DNA from: Paenibacillus sp. BSR1-1
Lineage (GTDB): Bacteria > Bacillota > Bacilli > Bacillales > Cytobacillaceae
DNA length: 64,000 bases
Direction of reading: 5' to 3'
NCBI RefSeq assembly: GCF_030403775.1
Contig: NZ_JAQMWQ010000011.1
Span: forward strand, 1-64,000
A model generated the notes under the pieces. The model saw nothing but the letters and a program-made list of their open reading frames with translations, ran no database searches and was not told the origin of the DNA. Positions within the stretch are counted from its first letter, which is position 1; each line of letters opens with the position of its first letter. This document shows positions 17,626 to 27,344 of this stretch, one piece after another. Position numbers and translations under genes: made by a program.

Positions 17626-18085
17626 TCAAGTCACTCTCCTCCGGCTTGCCGCTCGGGTAGGCAACCGTTTCGAGCTGATTACCCATCCAGGCCTCGCCGT
17701 CCTCCCAATGCTCTTTTTTCCAAATTGGGACAATTTCTTTGATACGCTCAATGGCATAGCGGTTCGCTTCATAAGCATCTGCGCGGTGCGGCGTCGATAC
17801 GGCGATCACGACCGCAACATCAGTAATGTCTAAGCGCCCTACACGGTGGGTAATCGCGACGCGGGAGCCCTCCCAGCGATCTTCAATTTCCGAACCAATC
17901 TGCTCGAGCTTCTTAACCGCCATCGCTTCATAGGCTTCATAGATTAAAAATAAAGTTTTCTTGCCATGCGTTAATTCGCGGACGGTGCCAATGAAGGTGG
18001 TAATCGCGCCTGCTTCGCGCTGCACCACTTTATCAATCACCGCTTGTATATTAATCGGTTCCTTCGAAATTTCGTACATTTTCAT
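17618..18085 (-). CDS. moaE: Molybdopterin synthase large subunit
   Basis: Catalytic subunit of molybdopterin synthase, 155 residues. Family motifs GAITTFIGTVRELTHGK, HRVGRLDITDVAVVIAV and the Lys-bearing VPIWKKEHWEDGEAW. Overlaps the preceding MoeA-like gene by ATGA and moaD by eight bases, so tightly coupled. Confidence 0.94.
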   Translation of the reverse strand: MKMYEISKEPINIQAVIDKVVQREAGAITTFIGTVRELTHGKKTLFLIYEAYEAMAVKKLEQIGSEIEDRWEGSRVAITHRVGRLDITDVAVVIAVSTPHRADAYEANRYAIERIKEIVPIWKKEHWEDGEAWMGNQLETVAYPSGKPEESDLNE

Positions 18086-20007
18086 TCTGTCACCTCTTCA
18101 GCTAAAAGCTTCGGTTCCGCATTTTCAACCACTTGATAGCCCCCAATTTTTTCAACCTGCTCTTTAAACCTGGCGGACTGAATCATCGCTATCAGCAGAC
18201 GGCCGCTTTCGCTTTCATAAAAACTTCTAGTCATCAGTAAGTCATACTCTTCATCAGCAACTGGGACAAACTCCAAGTCCATGGCCTTCGCAGCCGGGTA
18301 AATTCCTAGTCCTGCACCATGAGTATCACCTTTAACCTCTGCCGCAACCGCTAAATGGGAGAACATTTCCCGATCATAGCTGTTAATATCCTCTTCTGAA
18401 AGATCCGCCTCCTCGAGCAGCAAATCAAACAGGATGCGCGTGCCCGCTCCTTTTTGGCGGTTTACGAAGTTCGCGTTCGTCCGGACTAAATCCGCAGCCA
18501 CTTCTATTTCAAGCGGATTGCCCTTTGGTAAAATCCAGCCTTGCTTTCTTTTTAAAAATGGATAAAGAACAATGTCGAGACCAGCTGCTATTTTTCGTAC
18601 ATATGAAATATTATATTGCTTTGTGCTCGGGTCAAGCAAATGAATGCCCGCTACATGGGCCTCACCTTTTCGTATCGCCATGATTCCCGCCATGCTGCCG
18701 ACATGCGAGGAGACAATTTTCATATCATTGCGTACTCGCTTCAGTTCCGACGATAGCAAATCAATCGTCATATCATGGCTGCCGCTGAATACAATAGCCT
18801 TCTCAATTTCTTCAAGCGGACACAGAAGTTCGACCTCTGCCGTATCCCCCTGCTCATAGCCAATCATATTCGGCGGAACGATTAACAGGCCATCTGCCCT
18901 GACATAGGACATCGTTACGCCTGCCGCTCTGGTCAGCGGGTTGGCGACAAATTGTCCATTCACATAGCCGATATTCATTCGCACAAAGTCTTCAGCACCC
19001 ATGGACGAGACTATACGGCGGCCCAGTTTGACCGTCAACTTTTGTCTCTCAGGTACAGGAATCCCTAAATACTTGCACACGAGCGGCCTCACAAACCACT
19101 CCAAGGCCAGGTAAGCTGAAACTGGATATCCCGGAACACCGACAACCATTTTTTCGTTAATTTTTCCTAAAATAACCGGCTTACCAGGCCGTGCGGCGAC
19201 CCCATGGGTAAAAACTTCGCCGATTTCGGCGATGATGTGGACCGTATAATCCTTGGAGCCGGCCGAGGAACCGGCATTAATCACAATAATATCGGAAGTT
19301 TCAGCCGCTTCCAGTAAAGCCTCTTTAATTCGATCAGGCTCGTCCTTTACGATTGCACGCAGCTTTGGCTCACCGCCCCATTCTTTCACAAAACTAGCAA
19401 ACACTGTGCCATTGAATTCAATAATGTTTCCTGAAGCAAGCTCTGAAGCAGCATCCACCAGCTCATTTCCCGTTGGAATAATCGTCACAACCGGCTTTTT
19501 CACAACGGGGATCACCGTCTGCTGCCCTGCCAGCAACACACCCAGATCAGCAGGCCTTAACACATGCCCTTGTGGAAACAGCATTTCCTCTTGAACGATA
19601 TCCTCACCAATTGGGCGGATATGCTGCCACGGGGTAGCCGGTTCGATAATTTCAATCGTATCTTCATCGATCACCTGAACATGCTCAATCATAATGACGG
19701 CATTGAATGGGGAAGGAATAGCATTTCCGGTATCCACATAGCAAAATTGCCCTCCGCGCTTAAGATGAAGTGGATTTTGCTCGTGAGCGTTATATGTAGT
19801 TTCAGCGATAACAGCAACACCGTCCATCGCGGAGGCATGGTAGTGCGGCATTGACACCCGTGCAAAAATCGGTTCAGCAGTAATGCGGCCTAAAGCGTCT
19901 GCAGCAGAGAGGTATTCCTTTTCAGGGTTCAGCCTGGAAGCAGCCAAGATTTCGTCGCGTGCCTCCAAACGGGGTTTGTCTTCTAAATAAATTTTTCGTT
20001 TGTACAT
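18082..20007 (-). CDS. MoeA fused to a periplasmic-binding-protein-like domain
   Basis: 641 residues. The N-terminal part (about 1-400) is a molybdopterin molybdenumtransferase of the MoeA family (MDGVAVIAE, GNELVDAASEL, NAGSSAGSKDYT, GVPGYPVSAYLALEWFV), the step that inserts molybdate into adenylylated molybdopterin. The C-terminal part (about 410-630) is a type-2 periplasmic-binding/LysR-substrate-like domain (ELKRVRNDMKIVSSHVGSM, RQKGAGTRILFDLLLEE, GDTHGAGLGIYPAAK). No signal peptide, so cytoplasmic. Such fusions are known, often beside a stand-alone moeA as here. The ligand sensed by the fused domain is not known to me; a metal oxyanion is plausible. Confidence 0.88.
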   Translation of the reverse strand: MYKRKIYLEDKPRLEARDEILAASRLNPEKEYLSAADALGRITAEPIFARVSMPHYHASAMDGVAVIAETTYNAHEQNPLHLKRGGQFCYVDTGNAIPSPFNAVIMIEHVQVIDEDTIEIIEPATPWQHIRPIGEDIVQEEMLFPQGHVLRPADLGVLLAGQQTVIPVVKKPVVTIIPTGNELVDAASELASGNIIEFNGTVFASFVKEWGGEPKLRAIVKDEPDRIKEALLEAAETSDIIVINAGSSAGSKDYTVHIIAEIGEVFTHGVAARPGKPVILGKINEKMVVGVPGYPVSAYLALEWFVRPLVCKYLGIPVPERQKLTVKLGRRIVSSMGAEDFVRMNIGYVNGQFVANPLTRAAGVTMSYVRADGLLIVPPNMIGYEQGDTAEVELLCPLEEIEKAIVFSGSHDMTIDLLSSELKRVRNDMKIVSSHVGSMAGIMAIRKGEAHVAGIHLLDPSTKQYNISYVRKIAAGLDIVLYPFLKRKQGWILPKGNPLEIEVAADLVRTNANFVNRQKGAGTRILFDLLLEEADLSEEDINSYDREMFSHLAVAAEVKGDTHGAGLGIYPAAKAMDLEFVPVADEEYDLLMTRSFYESESGRLLIAMIQSARFKEQVEKIGGYQVVENAEPKLLAEEVTE

Positions 20008-20019
20008 TTACATTTCCCC

Positions 20020-21261
20020 CTATCGTGATGCGATCACAGGAACAGATTCACCCTGTGAAATACCTTCTTTTTCTGAACTAATCTCGACAATGCCGTCACT
20101 TTTTACAAGCGTCGTAATCAGACCGGATTTGCCGATAATCGGCTCGGCCCACCATTCTCCAGCATTTTCAAACAAGCGGACGCGAATATAATCTGACCGC
20201 CCCATGGAAGATGGAATATTTTTTGTGATTTTCGCAAAAATACGCTCAGGCTTCCGCTCCAGCTGCTCTCCTGAAAGCCGGCGAAGAATTCGTTCGCCAA
20301 ACAAGCGGAAAATAATCATGGCCGAGGCCGGATGCCCCGGCAGACCTATAACCGGCTTTCCGTCTGCCATTGCTAGAATCGTAGGTTTACCCGGCTTGAT
20401 CGAAATACCATGAACAAACACACCCGGTTCCCCTAAAGATTGAATCACATCTGTCGTATAGTCCTTCGCCCCGACCGAGCTGCCGCCGGAGAGAATTAAG
20501 CAATCCGTTTGCTCATAAAGCTCACGTGCCCGGGCCTGAAATTCCGCGAAATCGTCTTTGACAATCCCGCCGTATATGACATCAACATTCCATTCACTTG
20601 CTAAACCGGCAATCGTTAAATAGTTAATGTCGCGGATTTGCCCAGCTAGCAGTTTCTCAGTATGATAGGGAACAATTTCATCCCCTGACGAGAGGTAGCC
20701 GACCGTCAATTTTCGGTAAACGGTGACATGGGTAATGCCTAAAGACGCAAGCGCCCCTAATTCCTGCGGGCGAAGCTTCACGCCTTTTTCAAGCAGGACT
20801 TCGCCTTCACGGATATCTTCGCCGGCACGGATGATATTTTCTCCAGGTGCGACTTGCTTGTATGTATTTAAAAGACCATCTAAGTCTTCACAATGTTCAA
20901 TCATGATGACGGAATCGCTGCCGGCAGGAAGCATGCCGCCTGTCGGCACGTAAACGGCTTTACCAGAGCTGACTTCATCCGTCGGGACCTCGCCCATTTT
21001 CACTTCTCCCGCCAATGTGAGAAAGCCGGGCATCGATTCGGAGGAACCATACGTATCTTTCGCGCGGACGGCATATCCGTCCACAGTTGAACGGTCAAAT
21101 CCCGGAACATTTTCCTTTGCTGTGACCGGTTCCGCTAAAATATAATGGAGGGCGCGGTCAAGCTCCCTAACCTCTGCTGCTTCGGTCGCTGGTATTTTTT
21201 CCTCGATTAAGGCAAATGTCTCTTCAACTGTTTTTACTTTGAAAAATTGCATGGTTCCCAT
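20020..21261 (-). CDS. moeA: Molybdopterin molybdenumtransferase
   Basis: 413-residue MoeA: inserts molybdate into molybdopterin-AMP. Motifs FDRSTVDGYAVRAKDT, PTGGMLPAGSDSVIMIEH, LSGGSSVGAKDYTTDV and GLPGHPASAMIIFRLF are present. The ATG at 21261 is only four to five bases from GGGGG, and an alternative ATG lies three codons downstream, so the exact start is open. First of two MoeA-type genes in tandem. Confidence 0.92.
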   Translation of the reverse strand: MGTMQFFKVKTVEETFALIEEKIPATEAAEVRELDRALHYILAEPVTAKENVPGFDRSTVDGYAVRAKDTYGSSESMPGFLTLAGEVKMGEVPTDEVSSGKAVYVPTGGMLPAGSDSVIMIEHCEDLDGLLNTYKQVAPGENIIRAGEDIREGEVLLEKGVKLRPQELGALASLGITHVTVYRKLTVGYLSSGDEIVPYHTEKLLAGQIRDINYLTIAGLASEWNVDVIYGGIVKDDFAEFQARARELYEQTDCLILSGGSSVGAKDYTTDVIQSLGEPGVFVHGISIKPGKPTILAMADGKPVIGLPGHPASAMIIFRLFGERILRRLSGEQLERKPERIFAKITKNIPSSMGRSDYIRVRLFENAGEWWAEPIIGKSGLITTLVKSDGIVEISSEKEGISQGESVPVIASR

Positions 21262-21269
21262 AGTCCCCC

Positions 21270-21869
21270 TTAATGTTCTGTTTCAGCCCACTTTTTGGCG
21301 TCTTCGTATTCCTCAGGATGATTCATATTAAAAAAAACGCGCTCAATATCGATTTCACTAAAGCCTCTAAGCTCTTTTTCAGTTACAAATAAGACATTTA
21401 ATTGCTTTAGCAGGTCTTTCATACGGAGATTTCCTGCTTCAATCGATTGTGCAGCTTTCTCGGCAGCTATTTTTTTAAAAACAGCAAATAACGGATGCTG
21501 CTTTCCGTTGATGACAGGAACAACCGCATCAAATTCACCGCACAGACTGACGAGCCCCGCTGCAAGCCCTGCCGATACAAACGGCATATCGCAGGCAACA
21601 ATAATGTTCACATCATTTTCGCTTTTGATGAGTCCTGCATGCAGGCCGGCGAGCGGTCCCATACTAGGAAAGCGATCCGCTGTCATTTTTATACTCAAAA
21701 ATTCATATTGTTCTGAATCATTCGTTACTAGAATTATATCATCAAACGTGGAACTAAGCGTATCACAGATTCTCTCAATATTAGTTTTCTCGTTTATTTT
21801 TAATAGGGCTTTATTTGTGCCCATCCGGCTCGATTTCCCGCCCGATAAAATAATAGCCGCTGCTTTCAT
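21270..21869 (-). CDS. mobA: Molybdenum cofactor guanylyltransferase
   Basis: Transfers GMP to Mo-molybdopterin to make the guanine dinucleotide cofactor that DMSO-reductase-family enzymes such as formate dehydrogenase need. 199 residues. Nucleotide-binding start AIILSGGKSSRMGTNKALL, then GPLAGLHAGL and ACDMPFVS. Start overlaps fdhE by ATGA. Confidence 0.92.
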   Translation of the reverse strand: MKAAAIILSGGKSSRMGTNKALLKINEKTNIERICDTLSSTFDDIILVTNDSEQYEFLSIKMTADRFPSMGPLAGLHAGLIKSENDVNIIVACDMPFVSAGLAAGLVSLCGEFDAVVPVINGKQHPLFAVFKKIAAEKAAQSIEAGNLRMKDLLKQLNVLFVTEKELRGFSEIDIERVFFNMNHPEEYEDAKKWAETEH

Positions 21870-22681
21870 GAAACACCCTCTTTTTTCCGTTCCCCAACTG
21901 CGTAATACCCGTTTTCCTGGGCTATAAAATCAAAATGAATGGAATTTAAATCCAGCATGGCTGCAGAGGGCTTTTCAATATATTGTCTTGTATCAATAAT
22001 TTTAATATAGCCGTTGCACTGTTCGCAAACTTGGATTTGCGATACAGCGTCCCCTTCAATTTGAATGAATTGGATCGTTTTATGGTCTTCATTGCCGCAA
22101 TGAGAGCATTCCAGTCGTTTCGCGTTCCATCGTGCCTGGCACCGCGAACAATGAATGACTTTTTTCCCCTCATCTTCAAGTGCGGCTAACCTTACGGGCT
22201 CACCACAGACAGGGCAGCCTGCACCTGGTACAGCAAGGTCAACCGCAGTTTGTACTTTTTCCGCTATTAACTGCAGGTAAGGGCGAATAGCCGTTTCAGC
22301 AAGAAAATGGGGAACCCATTCGTCCAATCCGTTTTCAAGAGCAAATCTAGCAAAATAATCATGATTGCAGGCGAAGGCCTCTTCAATCCAGCGAATTGCG
22401 ATTTCATTATTTAACAGGCTACTAATGCTCTCAAGCTTTTTTTCTAGTTCAGGATTACTTTTTACAAGGATGGCATTTATTTCCTCTATCCACTGTAAAA
22501 ATAGGGGAATTTCAAAATTAATAGCCGTTAAGGCTGCAGCAGGCACTCCTGCTGACATGGCTGCTTTGTCCAGATTTGGTTTGACTGTTTCCGGGTCAAT
22601 CAATTGCTTCCACTTTTCCTGAAGGGCAGCGATTTCCTTTTGCAGACTCTGGTATTCTTTTGAAACAACCGATTTAATCAT
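21866..22681 (-). CDS. fdhE: Formate dehydrogenase accessory protein FdhE
   Basis: 271 residues. FdhE is a rubredoxin-like accessory protein needed for activity of respiratory formate dehydrogenase and interacts with the catalytic subunit. Four CXXC pairs are visible: CPVC, CSRC, CSHC and CEQC (residues about 165-235), as expected for the iron-binding domain. The N-terminal 150 residues are helical. It lies downstream of the structural genes and overlaps mobA. Confidence 0.9.
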   Translation of the reverse strand: MIKSVVSKEYQSLQKEIAALQEKWKQLIDPETVKPNLDKAAMSAGVPAAALTAINFEIPLFLQWIEEINAILVKSNPELEKKLESISSLLNNEIAIRWIEEAFACNHDYFARFALENGLDEWVPHFLAETAIRPYLQLIAEKVQTAVDLAVPGAGCPVCGEPVRLAALEDEGKKVIHCSRCQARWNAKRLECSHCGNEDHKTIQFIQIEGDAVSQIQVCEQCNGYIKIIDTRQYIEKPSAAMLDLNSIHFDFIAQENGYYAVGERKKEGVS

Positions 22682-22740
22682 TGTTTTCGCACCTCTATTT
22701 CAAGTTATTTTCAATTCGCCGATATAGAAATCTTTTTAAA

Positions 22741-22775
22741 GGAAATGGCTGCCTTTACCTCGACAGCCATCCCCT
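22741..22775 (-). terminator. Hairpin between fdhC and fdhE
   Basis: Stem ATGGCTG/CAGCCAT with a 12-base loop followed by a weak TTCCTTT. It may partly uncouple the structural genes from fdhE and the Mo genes. Confidence 0.45.
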
Positions 22776-22785
22776 GAAACTACTT

Positions 22786-23493
22786 TTATGCGCCTTTTTT
22801 ATGTTTTGGATCGTCCAAGTTAGGGAAATTGCCTTTTTTCTCTTCTTCTTCATACCATTCTGTGTAGTGCTCCTTCGCCCACCAGGCCGGAACCTTGCCA
22901 GTTACCACACCGGTATAGCCAGGACGAGAGTTTTTGTGAATCACGCTCAAATAGATATGGCCGACAATAACAGCAATCGCCAGGCCGAAGCCGACATTAT
23001 GGAAAAAGTAACCCCATTGAACCACTGCTCTCGGAAAATATGCAGGGAACCACATTGGGAAGCCTGAACCAATAATCATAACAGCACAAAGAATTTGCAG
23101 AATCGAGTTCATTTTTTCACCGGCATTAAAGAATGTTTGTTTCACATGCTTAAATTTAAAGCCGAACAGTTCTTTCACAAACTCAGTGAAAAATTCGAGA
23201 TCCCGCTTTTTCCAAGTGACAAGCTCTTTCATCCAGTGGAAAAAACCTTTATGGTCAAAAATTAAATAAATAACCGTCGGTGAAACGAATGTTACGGCAA
23301 AGATGCGATGAAGCAGACGGGCATTCGCCGGACCGCCAAGAATTGGATAGAGCCAGTCAAAAAACTCAATGTACATTGGGAGCGCTGTAATGTAGAGCGC
23401 GCAGAATGAAAGGGCATTGATGGCATGCGCCCAGACAAACGCCTTGGAAAAACGCTTTACCTGCATATCAGGCTTAACGTGCTGCTTACTCAT
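22786..23493 (-). CDS. fdhC: Formate dehydrogenase cytochrome b556 subunit
   Basis: Membrane subunit that takes electrons from the iron-sulfur subunit to the quinone pool. 235 residues from ATG 23493 (MSKQHVKPDM), with GGAGG eight bases upstream; a longer reading is basic and overlaps fdhB. Four membrane helices (about 25-45, 65-85, 125-150, 165-190) with haem-ligand histidines such as WAHAINAL, LLHRIFAV and VGHIYLSVIHK. Eight-base overlap with fdhB. Confidence 0.9.
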   Translation of the reverse strand: MSKQHVKPDMQVKRFSKAFVWAHAINALSFCALYITALPMYIEFFDWLYPILGGPANARLLHRIFAVTFVSPTVIYLIFDHKGFFHWMKELVTWKKRDLEFFTEFVKELFGFKFKHVKQTFFNAGEKMNSILQILCAVMIIGSGFPMWFPAYFPRAVVQWGYFFHNVGFGLAIAVIVGHIYLSVIHKNSRPGYTGVVTGKVPAWWAKEHYTEWYEEEEKKGNFPNLDDPKHKKGA

Positions 23494-24313
23494 GGCTTCC
23501 ACCTCCGTCTTGGCTTTCGCTCCTGCCTTCTTTATTAAACAGCCTATTCGTGACAAACGCTCCAACAAGCGCCATCGTTGTCGCCCCCAGCATCATCTTG
23601 CCAATTGGCTGAGCATAATCCTTCCAGGCAATGGCAGACGCCGGCACCCTCGGATTTTCCGGCAGCCCATAAACGGACGGCTTTTCTGCCAGCACGTAAA
23701 CCGTATGTGTGCCGCCGACTCCTTGCGGATTGTAAATATTGGCATTAGGGAAACGGCCTTTGATTTCACTTAAACGCTTGTCCGCTTTTGGAAGCATCGC
23801 TTCCTTGCTGCCAAACTCCATCGCACCTGTGTGGCAGGTAGTGACACAGGCAGGCTGCAGCCCTTCCTCCAAGCGGTCCGTACACATTGTGCATTTATGT
23901 GACTTTCTGTACTCTTTGCCATTTTTATCTTTATAGGTTTTTAACGAAATCACTTCAAACGGACAGTTTTGAACGCAATAGCCGCAGCCGACGCACTTGT
24001 CTTGATCTATCACAACAGAGCCATATTTCGTATAGCTGATGGCATTTTCCGGGCATACCTTTTCACAGGCCGCATCTGTGCAATGGAAGCAGGAGGAATG
24101 ACGGAAAAGATATTCCAAATCGCCTTTTCCATTCTCATGCTCGATATATTGCAGGACATTCCAAGTATCGGCTGTTGTTTTCGCATGTGATTGGACACTC
24201 CCCAGGAAATCGGTCGGTTCCGCCGGCAGGTCGTTCCAGTTTTTGCAGGCCACCATACAGGCGCGGCATCCATCACACTTTGTTACATCAACATATTTCA
24301 CATATTTCGTCAT
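23486..24313 (-). CDS. fdhB: Formate dehydrogenase iron-sulfur subunit
   Basis: 275-residue electron-transfer subunit with four ferredoxin-type cysteine clusters: CDGCRACMVACKNW, CFHCTDAACEKVCP, CVGCGYCVQNCPFE and CTMCTDRLEEGLQPACV. A C-terminal hydrophobic stretch (about 240-260) anchors it to the membrane, as in formate dehydrogenase-N. Shares the A of TAATG with the end of fdhA. Confidence 0.94.
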   Translation of the reverse strand: MTKYVKYVDVTKCDGCRACMVACKNWNDLPAEPTDFLGSVQSHAKTTADTWNVLQYIEHENGKGDLEYLFRHSSCFHCTDAACEKVCPENAISYTKYGSVVIDQDKCVGCGYCVQNCPFEVISLKTYKDKNGKEYRKSHKCTMCTDRLEEGLQPACVTTCHTGAMEFGSKEAMLPKADKRLSEIKGRFPNANIYNPQGVGGTHTVYVLAEKPSVYGLPENPRVPASAIAWKDYAQPIGKMMLGATTMALVGAFVTNRLFNKEGRSESQDGGGSHE

Positions 24314-27300
24314 TAGTCAGCCCTCCTGACGTCACACAAGAATGCCTTAAATTCAGGTATCATCGTGTTGGCATCTCCAATATGAGGAGTCAGGCGGTTC
24401 GCGGTATCTCCCGTAGCAAACCCTTTATAGCCATAATGCCATGGCATTCCAATTTCATGTATCTTTTTGCCATTCACAATGACTGGCTTAAAACGTTTGG
24501 TTACCATCGCATAGGCCTTGATGCGGCCGCGTGCGGAACTCACAATGATTTGATCTTTATTTTTGATGCCTTTTTCATTGGCAAGCTCTTCGCTCATTTC
24601 GACAAACATATGACCGGCAAGCTCTGAGAGCCACTCCTGGTTGCGCGTCATCGATCCGGATTGCCAGTGTTCACTTACCCGATAAGTCGTGGCGACAATC
24701 GGATATTTCTTCTTATCGCCTTTTTTATTAAAATCGCCTTCAATAATGACAGCCGCTGGGTTTAATTGCTGACTATTAAATGCATTCGGAACTGGGCTTT
24801 CAAACGGTTCGTAGTGCTCTGGGAATGGACCGTCGTTCAAGGTTGGTGCAAACAATAAGGCAACACCATCCTTGTTCATCATAAAGGCACCTGTTCCCCC
24901 TGGTTCTGTTGGTGCTGTCACCGCTTTAAAATCTGGAACGTCCTTGCCAACCCATTTCTTCTGTCCAGCATCCCACCAAATAACGGCTTTTTCCTTGCTC
25001 CACGGCTGACCGCTTGGATCGGCAGATGCACGGTTATATAGAATCCGGCGGTTCATTGGCCACGCAAAGGACCAATTCAAATAATGTTCGCCGCCTAAAT
25101 CCTTGTTGTCACGATTCTTTGACTTGTTTTTGCCTTCTTCAGGATAGAAGCCGGAATAGATCCAGTTGCCGCTAGAAGTGGTACCATCATCCAACAGCGC
25201 TCCAAAACCGGCGATTAATTTTCCAGTTTTCAAGTCATAGCCATTGATTTCTTTACAAACAAGGTCAATATTAGGTTCTTCTCCGTCGCCGTAATTCCAA
25301 TCCATAGCAAGGAAAGGCTTGTCAGCTGATTTGGGACTGTTCGCATACATTTTTTTCAGTTTTAAAGCAAGCTCATGAATGATATCTAGGTCTGGCCTTG
25401 CTTCGCCGCGTGATTCAATCGCCTTCCAGCGGTACTGCATCCAGCGTGAGCTGTTAGAAACACTGCCTTCTTTTTCAAAAGATGCTGATGCTGGCAGCAG
25501 GAATACTTCTGTATTGATGTTTGCTGGATTGCTGCCTGCTTCTTTTTGCCAGAATGCTGAAGTTTCCGTTTCCCAAAGGTCAATCGCGACGAGCCATTTT
25601 AATTTGCCAAGCGCTTCTTTTTCCTTGCCGGCATTCGGTCCGCCGACAACCGGGTTTGTTCCAAATAGGAAGGCACCGTCAAGCTCGCCGTTGTACATCG
25701 CTTTAAATAGATTGATATGAGAGTAGTTTTTATTGCCTTTTGGTAAAAATTGGTAGCCGAATTCGTTGGCAGCGGTGGCATTTGCCCCGTACCACGCTTT
25801 CAGTAAGCTGACTACGAATTTAGGCTTGTTGCTCCAATAGCCTGTTTTTGGTGTTTCTTTTTCCAAAAATCCTTTCAAGGTTACATGCTCAGGCACTGTA
25901 GCTTTTGGCACACCAAGATATCCTGTCAGGTTATCGAATAATAAGCCAAAGTCCGTTGATCCTTGTACATTGGATTCGCCGCGCATTGCATTGATGCCGC
26001 CGCCCGGTAAGCCGATGTTTCCTAATAGGAGCTGAAGGATGGCATAGATGCGGACGTTTTGTGAGCCGACCGTATGCTGGGTAGTTCCCATTGCATACAT
26101 GATCGTGCCCGCCTTTCCGACCTTCGCCGTTTCACAGAAGGTTTTACAAACCTTTAGGTAATCGTCTTTTGGTGTGCCTGTCACTGTTGTTACAGTATCA
26201 ATATCATAACGTGAATAGTGCTTCTTCATTAATTGGAAGACGGAACGCGGATGGGTTAAGGTTGGATCCGTTACCGGTTTTCCGTCCGGTGTTGATTCAA
26301 TTGCCCATTTTGTTTTATCATACACTCGTTTTGCTTCGTCATAGCCAGAGAACAGACCGTCATTAAAATCATAGCCCTCTTTGACAATGAAGGAGGCATT
26401 TGTATAGTTAACAACATACTCCTTGTGGATGAGATTGTTTTCAAGTGCATACTTAATCATCCCGCCAATAAACGGAATATCCGTACCGGAGCGAAGGGAA
26501 GCGTAAACGTCAGCCTGTGCCGATGTTCTTGTATAGCGCGGATCAACGGAGATGATTTTTCCGCCGCTTTCCTTGGCCTTCGTCAGCCATCTAAAGCTTA
26601 TTGGGTGATTTTCTGCAGGGTTTGCGCCAATAATCAACGCACAATCTGTATGCTGCAAATCATTCCAATGGTTAGTCATTGCTCCACGGCCAAATGTAGG
26701 TGCCAGACCGGCAACCGTTGAACTATGTCATATTCGTGCCTGGTGCTCTAAATAGACGACACCAAGGCCCCTCATGAGTTTCGAGAGCAAGTACGTTTCT
26801 TCATTATCAAGTGCCGCACCGCCAAGGCTGGCAATTTTTTCAGTTTTATTAACGGTAATACCGTTTTCCATTTCAACAAATGAGCTGTCACGCGTTTCTT
26901 TTGTGCGTTTGGCTATGGTATCAAGCATCCAATCCCAATCTTTTTCTTCCCACTTATTACTTCCTGGTGCCCGATATAGCGGTTTGGTTAAGCGTTTTTC
27001 AGAGGTATATAGCTGTCTTAATGTAGTTCCTTTGCTGCATAGCTTGCCTTCGTTAATCGGATTATCCGGATCCCCTTCCGTATAAACCACAGTATTGTTT
27101 TTGGTGTGGACGAGGATTCCGCATCCAACACCGCAATAGCAGCAAATAGTTGGTGTTACAGTAGCTTTGGCAATTTTAAATTCTTTTGTTTTCGCATACG
27201 CTTTTTTCTCATTAAAGCCCAGTTCCACGATCGCAAGGGTCGCTGCTGTGGCGCCAGAAAGCTTTAAAAATTGCCGGCGATTTAGGTTCATTTCAACCAT
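24313..27300 (-). CDS. fdhA: Selenocysteine-containing formate dehydrogenase, catalytic subunit
   Basis: Oxidises formate to CO2 with a Mo-bis-MGD cofactor; exported by the Tat route (MNLNRRQFLKLSG, residues 4-16). ATG 27300 has GGAAGGAG seven bases upstream. An iron-sulfur cluster motif PTICCYCGVGCGI...LCSKG lies near residues 50-95. Translation meets an in-frame UGA at 26730-26728, codon 191, in the context EHQARI-U-HSSTVAGLAPTFG, where formate dehydrogenases have selenocysteine or cysteine. A SECIS hairpin follows at once. Frame is kept on both sides (203 and 805 codons of open reading), so I read one selenoprotein of 995 residues rather than a pseudogene. selA, selB, selD and tRNA-Sec are not in this window. 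Confidence 0.93.
26699..26716 (-). promoter_or_regulatory. SECIS element of fdhA
   Basis: Starting 11 bases after the UGA, the RNA folds as GGU-U-GCC / GGC-ACC around the apical loop GGUCU. It has one bulged U, the same geometry as the E. coli fdhF/fdnG SECIS bound by SelB. Confidence 0.9.
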
Positions 27301-27344
27301 TTTGAATCTCCTTCCCAAAATTAGATTAGAACAAAACATCCCAC

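Noticed and set aside
24313..26679. Separate 788-residue oxidoreductase gene starting at MTNHWND
   Set aside because: This is the downstream part of fdhA after the UGA; reading phase, SECIS and family alignment show a single selenoprotein gene.
26728..27339. fdhA as a truncated pseudogene
   Set aside because: The stop is UGA at the exact catalytic Sec position with a SECIS hairpin, and no other lesion is seen.
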